DNA from: Pseudomonas hydrolytica
GTDB taxonomy: Bacteria > Pseudomonadota > Gammaproteobacteria > Pseudomonadales > Pseudomonadaceae
NCBI RefSeq assembly: GCF_021495345.1
Contig: NZ_CP099397.1
Location: 3,348,001-3,412,000 of the forward strand
Direction of reading: 5' to 3'
Length of the DNA stretch: 64,000 bases
A program made the position numbers and the translations under genes. The notes under the pieces were generated by a model that saw nothing but the letters and a program-made list of their open reading frames with translations, ran no database searches and was not told where the DNA came from. Of this stretch, positions 57,432-64,000 are shown one piece after another; position 1 is the first letter of the stretch, and each line of letters opens with the position of its first letter.

Positions 57432-58820
57432 ATGAGATTTGCTAAGAAGACTCGTTGGCGCCTGGGCCTCGTCGTCATGCTCGTGCTGCTGAGCGGCCTG
57501 GCCACCCAGCGCGTGATGCAGCAGGCGCGGGAAACGGCCCAGGCCTACCTGTTCGCCTACCCGCTGGTGTTGATGGAGCTGACCAAGCAGCATCAGCAGC
57601 TGCTCGGCACCACCGCTATCAACGGCTTGCGTCACAGCCGGCGCTTTCCCGACGCGCGCTTCAACAGCGTGGTATCACCGAACGTCGACACCCTGTACAG
57701 CATCGTGCACTTCGATCTGCGCCAGGAGCCGGTGGTGATGAGCATTCCGGACACCAGTGGGCACTACTACATGATGCCGATCATGGATGCCTGGACCAAT
57801 GTGGTGAGCAGCCCCGGTACGCGCACCATCGGCAGCCGCGCGCAAACCTATCTGGTCGTGGGGCCGACCTGGCGTGGCGAGGTGCCGGCCGGCATGCAGC
57901 CGATCCGCATCCCGACGCAGATGGCCTGGATGATCGGCCGCATCAAGAGCCGCGGCCCAGCCGATTACGCCGAGGTGCACGCTCTGCAGGACCGCTTCCG
58001 CGTCATGCCGCTGAGCGCCTGGCAGGGCCGCCCAGTTGCGCCCTTACCGACAGCCATGACCGAACTACCCACGCTGGACCGCGCCATGGGGCCGGACCGG
58101 CAGCTGGCCGGCTGGAGCCGCGAGGACTTCTTCGGCGCCTTCTGCCGACTGCTGGCCGACAACCCGGCCCGCGCCGAGGACGCGCCGATGCTCGCACGCA
58201 TTCAGGCCACCGGCCTGCTCGACGAGGGCTGTGCACTGCAGCAGTCGCCACTGCAGCGTCTCGGCAGCGCACTGGGCTATCGCCGGGTGGTCGCCATGCT
58301 CAATGACAGCCAGCGCCTGATGGGTGAACGCAAGACCTACCAGGGCTGGCGCATCGGCTACGAGCTGGGCGAGTACGGCACCCGCTACGCGCAGCGCGCG
58401 CTGGTGGCCAAGATCGGGCTGGGTGCCAACTCCCCGGAAGATGCCATCTACCCGAACCTGCATACCGATACCGAGGACCGTCCGCTAGCGGGCAACAGAC
58501 GCTACGTGCTGCACTTCGCCGCCGGACAATTGCCGCCGGTACGCGCCTTCTGGTCGCTGACCCTGTACGACGAGCGCCAGCTGCTTTCGGCCAACCCGCT
58601 CGACCGCTATGCCCTCGGTGACCGCGACGACCTGCACTACAACCCGGACGGCTCGCTGGATATCTTCGTCCAGCATCAGGCACCTACCGACCCGGCACAA
58701 CACAGCAACTGGCTGCCAGCGCCCGAGGGTCGCTTCAACCTGTTCCTGCGCCTGTACTGGCCGCAGGCCGACGTGCTGGAAAGACGCTGGCTGCCGCCGG
58801 CAATCCGCACGCTGCCCTGA
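57432..58820 (+). CDS. DUF1254/DUF1214 protein, 462 residues
   Basis: ATG 57432 (MRFAKKTRWRLGLVVMLVLL) opens with a membrane anchor or signal. YLFAYPLVLMELTKQHQQLL, VVSPNVDTLYSIVHFDLRQE and SGHYYMMPIMDAWTNVVSSP are DUF1254; the C-terminal LPPVRAFWSLTLYDERQLLS and NPDGSLDIFVQHQAP are DUF1214. Such envelope proteins are widespread in Pseudomonas with no proven activity. Confidence 0.9.
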   Translation: MRFAKKTRWRLGLVVMLVLLSGLATQRVMQQARETAQAYLFAYPLVLMELTKQHQQLLGTTAINGLRHSRRFPDARFNSVVSPNVDTLYSIVHFDLRQEPVVMSIPDTSGHYYMMPIMDAWTNVVSSPGTRTIGSRAQTYLVVGPTWRGEVPAGMQPIRIPTQMAWMIGRIKSRGPADYAEVHALQDRFRVMPLSAWQGRPVAPLPTAMTELPTLDRAMGPDRQLAGWSREDFFGAFCRLLADNPARAEDAPMLARIQATGLLDEGCALQQSPLQRLGSALGYRRVVAMLNDSQRLMGERKTYQGWRIGYELGEYGTRYAQRALVAKIGLGANSPEDAIYPNLHTDTEDRPLAGNRRYVLHFAAGQLPPVRAFWSLTLYDERQLLSANPLDRYALGDRDDLHYNPDGSLDIFVQHQAPTDPAQHSNWLPAPEGRFNLFLRLYWPQADVLERRWLPPAIRTLP

Positions 58821-58890
58821 CCGGAGTCCGCAGGCCCAGCCAGGCACGACGCCCCCACGCATTCGTCCGCTCCACTAGCGCACAGACAAA

Positions 58891-58928
58891 CGAACGCCCC
58901 GCCCGGCCTGCACCGAGCGGGGCGTTCG
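58891..58928. terminator. Bidirectional hairpin between DUF1254 and alkylsulfatase genes
   Basis: CGAACGCCCCGC / GCGGGGCGTTCG, a 12-bp perfect stem with a 14-nt loop, between convergent genes. T-runs are short (TTTGT on the minus strand), so it may act as an imperfect terminator for both. Confidence 0.7.
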
Positions 58929-58936
58929 TGCAGGCC

Positions 58937-60901
58937 TCAGGGCGTCACGAGGTTGAACTGCGGGTTCGCCTCGTCGAGGCCGCCGAGCAGCTTGAGCAAC
59001 TTCAGGCGGCCGCTCGCGATCTCGATGCCACCAATGGTGGCCTCCTTGAGAAAACCGGTTTCCTTCAGCGCGATACGGTCGAGCAGCTCCTTGCTCATGC
59101 TCAGGTCGATGTCCGCCTGAGCATGGCGTGACTGCTTGCGATGGGTCAGCACACCGTTGCGCAGCGTCAGGGCATAGTCCTCGTCCAGATCGGTGAAGCG
59201 CCAGTTGATCGACAGGTCCTCGTCGGCGGCCTTCATCGCGTCGATGCGCACAGCCAGGTAATCGAAGAACATGCTCGGCGTCAGCGCCCGCACCATGTCC
59301 GGCGCACCATTGCGCGCCCGGGCCTCGGCCACGCCCGAGCGCAGCTCGTGCGCACCGCTCAGATAGACGTTGCGCCAGGTGGCGTTCTCGCTCTGGTAGC
59401 CGAGCTGCTCCAGCGTGTCGGCCTGCAGCTCGCGCGCCGCCGCATTGTCCGGCTCGGCGAACACCAGGTGGTTGAGCAGCTGCGCCGCCCAGCGGTAGTC
59501 GCCATCGGCGAAGGCCTGGTTGGCCGTCTTCAGCACTGCGTCGGCGCCGCCCATGGCGGCCACGTAGCGGCGCCCGGCATCTTCCGGCGGCAGCGGGTCG
59601 AGATTGGCCGGGTTGCCGTCGTAGAAGCCCATGTAGCGCTGGTACACCGCGCGTACGTTATGGCTGAGCGAGCCGTAGTAGTCGCGGCTGTACCACTTGC
59701 TGGCCAGGCGCGGCGGTAGCGACCGCAGCTCGGCGGCGATCTCGGTGGCAGTCAGCCCCTGATTGATCAGGCGCAGCGTCTGGCTGTCGAGAAAGGCATA
59801 CATGTCGCGCTGATCGGCCAGGTATTCGCGGATCCGCTCGCCGCCCCAGGTCGGCCAGTGATGCTGGGCGAACAGCACCTCGGCCTGCTCGCCATAGCGC
59901 ACCAGCGCCTCGTCCAGATAGTGGGCCCAGACCTTGGCGTCGCGCACCAGGGCGCCGCGCAGCGTCAGCACGTTGTGCTGGGTATGGGTGGCGTTCTCGG
60001 CCATGCACAGGGTCTTGAACTGCGGAAGGTACATGTTCATTTCCGCGGGCGCCTCGGTGCCGGGCGTAAGCTGGAATTCGATCTCCACACCATCGATCAC
60101 GTGGGTCTCCAGCGGTTGAGCGATCAGCTCGGTGGGGGCGATCAGGGTCACGGTCGCGTTGCTCGGCGTGCCCTTGCCGAGGCCCGAGTCGACCTGACCG
60201 CGCTCGCCACGCGGCAGCAGCGCGCCGTACATGTACTGGGCGCGGCGCATCATCGCCGGGCCGGCCAGCACGTTCTCGCTGACCGCATGCTCGTAGAAGC
60301 CCTCCGGCGCGATCACCCTGACCTTGCCCGCCTTGACGTCGGCTTCGTCGATCACTCCGCGTACACCGCCGAAGTGATCGACATGCGAATGGCTGTAGAT
60401 CACCGCTCGCACCGGCTTGCGCGGGCGGTGCTGGTAATAGAGCTCGAGCCCGGCACGGGCGGTCTCGGTGCTGATCAGGGGGTCGATCAGGATCAGGCCG
60501 CTGTCGCCCTCGATGATCGTCATGTTGGACAGGTCCATGCCGCGAATCTGGTAGATGCGCTCACGCACCTCGAACAGCCCGGCCATGTTGTTCAGCTGCC
60601 CCATGCGCCACAGGCTGGGGTTGACGCTGGCGGGCGCGCCGTTGCCATCGAGGAAGTTGTACGCCAGGCGATCCCAGACCACCTGCCCCTTGGCATTTTC
60701 GACCACCCCGGTGAAGGGGGCGATCAGGCCGCGCCGGGCATCCTCGAAACTGCTTCGGTCCTCGAAGGGCAGGCGCTGCAACCAGGCCTGATTGCTTTCG
60801 CGGGTACTTTCGCTGGCGGCTTTGGAAGCGGAGGCGTCGGCGAGGATCGCGCCGGAAAAGGTGAGCGCCATGGCCAAGGCGTTAAGGCGGAAAATAGGCA
60901 T
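58937..60901 (-). CDS. sdsA: Secreted SdsA-type alkylsulfatase, 654 residues
   Basis: ATG 60901 (MPIFRLNALAMALTFSGAIL) gives a signal peptide cut near residue 25; the frame is open further upstream but that part lacks protein-like features. The metallo-beta-lactamase zinc motif is YSHSHVDHFGGVRG, with AENATHTQHNVLTLRG and a later His as further ligands. A dimerisation helical domain and a C-terminal SCP2-like domain (LSINWRFTDLDEDYALTLRN) follow, as in SdsA1 of P. aeruginosa and related sec-alkylsulfatases. It releases sulfate from alkyl sulfates such as SDS. Confidence 0.9.
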   Translation of the reverse strand: MPIFRLNALAMALTFSGAILADASASKAASESTRESNQAWLQRLPFEDRSSFEDARRGLIAPFTGVVENAKGQVVWDRLAYNFLDGNGAPASVNPSLWRMGQLNNMAGLFEVRERIYQIRGMDLSNMTIIEGDSGLILIDPLISTETARAGLELYYQHRPRKPVRAVIYSHSHVDHFGGVRGVIDEADVKAGKVRVIAPEGFYEHAVSENVLAGPAMMRRAQYMYGALLPRGERGQVDSGLGKGTPSNATVTLIAPTELIAQPLETHVIDGVEIEFQLTPGTEAPAEMNMYLPQFKTLCMAENATHTQHNVLTLRGALVRDAKVWAHYLDEALVRYGEQAEVLFAQHHWPTWGGERIREYLADQRDMYAFLDSQTLRLINQGLTATEIAAELRSLPPRLASKWYSRDYYGSLSHNVRAVYQRYMGFYDGNPANLDPLPPEDAGRRYVAAMGGADAVLKTANQAFADGDYRWAAQLLNHLVFAEPDNAAARELQADTLEQLGYQSENATWRNVYLSGAHELRSGVAEARARNGAPDMVRALTPSMFFDYLAVRIDAMKAADEDLSINWRFTDLDEDYALTLRNGVLTHRKQSRHAQADIDLSMSKELLDRIALKETGFLKEATIGGIEIASGRLKLLKLLGGLDEANPQFNLVTP

Positions 60902-61132
60902 GAAAGGCCTCGTGCTGTTCTTGTTGGAGTGGACGCTTGCGTGATTCGCAGCCGACTCTAGGGTTCGCTCCCCGCAGGCGCCAATATCAGAGAGGGATAA
61001 CGGCCATAGCAGCTTGCAATGGCCGCACGGATGGCGGGCTTCCCGGTCCGGTTCAACGGCGGCGGCGACGGTACCCAACGGGCGTTTTACGCTAAGCATC
61101 TGAGCGCAAAACAATTTTCTTCGCCCAAACGG

Positions 61133-61160
61133 TTGACAGCAGGGTTTCTGCCGGTAGAAT
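61133..61160 (+). promoter_or_regulatory. Promoter of first initiator tRNA gene
   Basis: -35 TTGACA (61133-61138), 16-bp spacer, -10 TAGAAT (61155-61160); start about 61167. A GC-rich discriminator (GCCGCC) follows, typical of stringently controlled stable RNA promoters. Confidence 0.88.
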
Positions 61161-61173
61161 GCCGCCCCACAGA

Positions 61174-61250
<77 letters not shown>

Positions 61251-61260
61251 GCTTCACGAA

Positions 61261-61287
61261 AAGGCCACTCAATCGAGTGGCCTTTTT
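61261..61287 (+). terminator. Terminator of first tRNA gene
   Basis: AAGGCCACTC AATC GAGTGGCCTT followed by TTT. It lies 10 bases after the CCA end. Confidence 0.9.
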
Positions 61288-61331
61288 GCTTGGGCGAAAA
61301 TTAATGTTTTCGATCAAAAGCAATAAATCGA

Positions 61332-61359
61332 TTGACAACACTTTAAGCAAGCGTAGAAT
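61332..61359 (+). promoter_or_regulatory. Promoter of second initiator tRNA gene
   Basis: -35 TTGACA (61332-61337), 16-bp spacer, -10 TAGAAT (61354-61359). Boxes and spacing are identical to the first copy, while the spacer sequence differs. Confidence 0.88.
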
Positions 61360-61365
61360 TGCCGA

Positions 61366-61442
<77 letters not shown>

Positions 61443-61451
61443 CCTTCAGAT

Positions 61452-61477
61452 AAAGGCCACTCAATCGAGTGGCCTTT
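61452..61477 (+). terminator. Terminator of second tRNA gene
   Basis: AAAGGCCACTC AATC GAGTGGCCTTT followed by TT. The stem is the same as after copy 1. Confidence 0.9.
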
Positions 61478-61578
61478 TTCGTTTCCGCTCATTGATCTCC
61501 CTCAGTTTTCCTCAAGCCAAACGGACCTATGCTCGCCATACCTGCCGCACACGCAGGGGATTGACCGAGGAAAATCTG

Positions 61579-62127
61579 ATGAACTGGAAGAACACGCCCT
61601 CCCGCTATGGCAGCCTGTCCGTCGGCCTGCACTGGCTGATGCTGATTCTGCTCGCTGCCGTCTACGCCTGCATCGAACTCAAGGGTAACTTCCCCAAGGG
61701 CAGCGACACTCGCGAGCTGCTCAAGCAGTGGCACTTCATGCTCGGCCTGACGGTGTTTGCACTGGTCTGGCTGCGCCTGCTGGCGCGCCTGATCGCCCCG
61801 ACACCGCGAATCGAGCCGCCGCTGCCCGCCTGGCAGGCCATACCGGCGCAGCTGATGCATGCCGCCCTGTACGCCCTGATGATCGGCGCACCACTGGCCG
61901 GCTGGCTGGTTCTCAGCGCCGCCGGCAAACCCATCCCCTTCTTCGGCCTGGAACTGCCGGCGCTGATCGATGCGAACCGGGATCTGGCCGGCCGGATCAA
62001 GGAACTGCACGAGCTGGCCGGCACGACCGGTTACTGGCTGATCGGCCTGCATGCCCTCGCCGGGCTGTATCACCATTATGTGGTGCGCGATAACACCCTG
62101 ATCCGCATGCTGCCCCGACGCAATTGA
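61579..62127 (+). CDS. Cytochrome b561, 182 residues
   Basis: ATG 61579 (MNWKNTPSRYGSLSVGLHWL) with GAGG upstream. Four membrane helices: GLHWLMLILLAAVYACIEL with the first heme His, QWHFMLGLTVFALVWLRLLA with another, LMHAALYALMIGAPLAGWLV, and ELAGTTGYWLIGLHALAGLY followed by HHYVVRDNTL. Prokaryotic b561 oxidises ubiquinol and may hand electrons to oxygen or superoxide. Confidence 0.92.
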   Translation: MNWKNTPSRYGSLSVGLHWLMLILLAAVYACIELKGNFPKGSDTRELLKQWHFMLGLTVFALVWLRLLARLIAPTPRIEPPLPAWQAIPAQLMHAALYALMIGAPLAGWLVLSAAGKPIPFFGLELPALIDANRDLAGRIKELHELAGTTGYWLIGLHALAGLYHHYVVRDNTLIRMLPRRN

Positions 62128-62223
62128 GGTGACGGCGCCTCTGTTCAAGTGCCCAAACCGCCGCTAGAATTGCGCACTTTTTGATCAGAGGCGCCGGACA
62201 GGCGCCCATCGAGGTTAGCCCGC

Positions 62224-63546
62224 ATGTCCACCGCCACACCGAAAGTCGGCTTCGTTTCCCTGGGTTGCCCCAAGGCCACCGTCGACTCCGAACGCATCCT
62301 GACCCAGCTGCGCATGGAAGGTTACGAAATCGTACCGACCTACCAGGATGCCGACGTGGTGGTGGTCAATACCTGCGGCTTCATCGACAGCGCCAAGGCC
62401 GAGTCTCTGGACGCCATCGGCGAGGCCATCGCCGAGAACGGCAAGGTGATCGTCACCGGCTGCATGGGCGTGGCCGAGGACAGCATCCGCGACGTGCACC
62501 CCAGCGTACTGGCCGTCACCGGCCCGCAGCAGTACGAGCAGGTGGTCAGCGCGGTGCATGAAGTGGTCCCGCCGAAGACCGAGCACAACCCGCTGATCGA
62601 CCTGGTGCCGCCGCAGGGCATCAAGCTCACGCCGCGTCACTACGCCTACCTGAAGATTTCCGAAGGCTGCAACCACAGCTGCAGTTTCTGCATCATCCCG
62701 TCGATGCGCGGCAAGCTGGTCAGCCGCCCGGTGGGCGATGTGCTCAGCGAGGCCGAGCGCCTGGTCAAGGCCGGGGTCAAAGAGCTGCTGGTGATCAGCC
62801 AGGACACCAGCGCCTACGGCGTCGACATGAAGTACAAGCTGGACTTCTGGAACGGCCAGCCGGTGAAGACGCGCATGCTCGAGCTGTGCGAGGCGCTGTC
62901 GTCGATGGGCGTGTGGGTGCGCCTGCACTACGTCTACCCCTACCCCAACGTCGACGACGTGATCCCGCTGATGGCCGCCGGCAAGCTGCTGCCGTACCTG
63001 GATATCCCGTTCCAGCACGCCAGCCCGAAAGTGCTCAAGTCGATGAAGCGTCCGGCCTTCGAAGACAAGACCCTGGCACGCATCAAGAAGTGGCGCGAGA
63101 TCTGCCCGGAGCTGACCATCCGCTCCACCTTCATCGTCGGTTTCCCCGGCGAGACCGAAGAAGACTTCCAGTACCTGCTGGACTGGCTGACCGAGGCGCA
63201 GCTCGACCGCGTCGGCTGCTTCCAGTATTCGCCGGTTGAAGGCGCGCCGGCCAACGATCTGGGCCTGGAGCCGGTACCGGATGACGTCAAGCAGGAACGC
63301 TGGGAGCGTTTCATGGCGCATCAGCAGGCGATCAGCTCGGCACGCCTGCAGGCCAAGATCGGCCTGGAAATGGACGTGCTGGTCGATGAAGTGGACGGCG
63401 AAGGTGCGGTGGCTCGCTCCTGGGCCGATGCCCCTGAGATCGACGGCAGCGTGTTCATCGACTCCACCGCCGTCAAGCCGGGCGACAAGGTGCGCGTGCG
63501 CATCGTCGACGCCGATGAATACGACATGTGGGGCGAGCTGGTGTAA
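62224..63546 (+). CDS. rimO: Ribosomal protein S12 methylthiotransferase RimO, 440 residues
   Basis: ATG 62224 ([20 protein letters not shown]). The N-terminal UPF0004 domain holds Cys residues in [24 protein letters not shown] and [10 protein letters not shown]. The radical SAM motif is [20 protein letters not shown] (CxxxCxxC), and a C-terminal TRAM domain follows ([20 protein letters not shown]). It adds a methylthio group to the conserved Asp of ribosomal protein S12. Its -10 box TAGAAT lies near 62164. Confidence 0.97.
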   Translation: MSTATPKVGFVSLGCPKATVDSERILTQLRMEGYEIVPTYQDADVVVVNTCGFIDSAKAESLDAIGEAIAENGKVIVTGCMGVAEDSIRDVHPSVLAVTGPQQYEQVVSAVHEVVPPKTEHNPLIDLVPPQGIKLTPRHYAYLKISEGCNHSCSFCIIPSMRGKLVSRPVGDVLSEAERLVKAGVKELLVISQDTSAYGVDMKYKLDFWNGQPVKTRMLELCEALSSMGVWVRLHYVYPYPNVDDVIPLMAAGKLLPYLDIPFQHASPKVLKSMKRPAFEDKTLARIKKWREICPELTIRSTFIVGFPGETEEDFQYLLDWLTEAQLDRVGCFQYSPVEGAPANDLGLEPVPDDVKQERWERFMAHQQAISSARLQAKIGLEMDVLVDEVDGEGAVARSWADAPEIDGSVFIDSTAVKPGDKVRVRIVDADEYDMWGELV

Positions 63547-63561
63547 GCCACTACAGCACGT

Positions 63562-63595
63562 GCGCGAACCCCGCTCCGGCGGGGTTCGTGCTTTT
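63562..63595. terminator. Terminator after rimO
   Basis: GCGCGAACCCCGC TCCG GCGGGGTTCGTGC (one mismatch) followed by TTTTT, between convergent genes. Confidence 0.9.
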
Positions 63596-63599
63596 TGCA

Positions 63600-64000
63600 C
63601 TAGCGCAACGGCGCGCCCCAGGGGCGATAGCGCAAGGAGAACACGCTCGTGGCGTGACAGGCGGGGTACAGGCGTTTGGGCTCGGTCGGCTCGGCGCGAA
63701 ACGGCTCGCCATCAGCACTGACCTGGCGAAACGCCTCGCGGACGATGCCGATGCTGCAGGGCAGCGCCTGACCATAGGCACGGCGCACCGCCTTCGGCAG
63801 GCTGGCGGTGCCCTCGCCGTCCTGCCACCAGAGCGTCAATCCGAGGCCGTGCAGATCGCCCAGCCAGGCCGCATACACCTCGGGGCTCAAGCGCGCGGCG
63901 CTGTAGGCGCTCAGGTGCAGAGGGGCATCCAGCTTGCCGGCAAGGTCCTTCAACTGACGGCGCAATACCTGGCGACGCTCGCCGGCCTGAAACTGCACGT
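63600..64000 (-). CDS. DUF4434-like protein, 5' part outside window
   Basis: The frame is open to the right edge (MQFQAGERRQVLRRQLKDLA is the visible part, and the true start may lie outside). LHLSAYSAARLSPEVYAAWL, GDLHGLGLTLWWQDGEGTAS and VREAFRQVSADGEPFRAEPT resemble the end of DUF4434-type TIM-barrel proteins (possible glycoside hydrolases). The family match is by eye; the product is cut by the window. Confidence 0.55.
   Translation of the reverse strand, partial: VQFQAGERRQVLRRQLKDLAGKLDAPLHLSAYSAARLSPEVYAAWLGDLHGLGLTLWWQDGEGTASLPKAVRRAYGQALPCSIGIVREAFRQVSADGEPFRAEPTEPKRLYPACHATSVFSLRYRPWGAPLR

Overview
The window is GC-rich Gammaproteobacterial DNA that reads as a Pseudomonas chromosome carrying a prophage. 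The evidence is codon usage, rimO, the initiator tRNA genes and the accessory gene families; species level is inference, and a P. mendocina/alcaligenes-type relative would fit. From the left edge to about 46.3 kb it is a lambda-like siphovirus prophage whose left end lies outside the window. From about 46.7 kb to the right edge it is ordinary chromosome.

Prophage layout. The integrase (45108-46277, minus) is at the right end. A plus-strand early operon (35745-45097) holds small proteins, KilAC and PrtN-like regulators, a DUF2303 protein, an HD phosphohydrolase, a C5 and an N6 DNA methyltransferase and an AlpA-like protein. The switch is at 34.7-35.7 kb, with a minus-strand Cro-like gene, a plus-strand self-cleaving S24 repressor and GAATT-type operators between them. 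Leftward from Cro come a run of hairpins, a CII-like regulator, a primase/helicase, an iteron-bearing origin candidate, a possible Q-type regulator, tandem terminators, two holin-like genes, and the lambda-order head and tail block (small and large terminase, gpW, portal, S49 protease, decoration protein, capsid, tail genes). The tail chaperone gene carries a clear -1 frameshift site.

Nested element. The prophage tape-measure gene is cut in two by an 8,981-bp insertion (6601-15581). It has TGT...ACA ends and a 6-bp target duplication (CGACGG), and removing it plus one copy of the duplication restores an exact 927-residue frame. The insert carries Mu-type genes (DUF3486-like, Mor-like activator, Mu I-type protease), two BRO-N-like proteins and its own complete 1,158-residue tape measure. 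I find no transposase, portal, capsid or terminase in it. Its genes are tightly overlapped and open, so it looks like a selected non-autonomous element (a candidate transposable-phage satellite) rather than random decay. Its 1.1-kb non-coding region contains about a dozen short palindromes with a constant ACGGT core and different but matching arms, a 14-bp hairpin, and an 80-nt three-way-junction RNA candidate. This element is the most unusual part of the window.

Chromosome. 46.7-58.8 kb looks like a catabolic island for a hydrophobic carboxylic compound: thiolase, acyl-CoA ligase, acyl-CoA dehydrogenase, MFS transporter, LysR regulator, DUF1302/DUF1329 envelope pair, two DUF202 proteins and a DUF1254/DUF1214 protein. 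It is followed by a secreted SdsA-type alkylsulfatase, two identical initiator tRNA genes each with its own promoter and terminator, a cytochrome b561, rimO, and the 3' part of a DUF4434-like gene at the edge.
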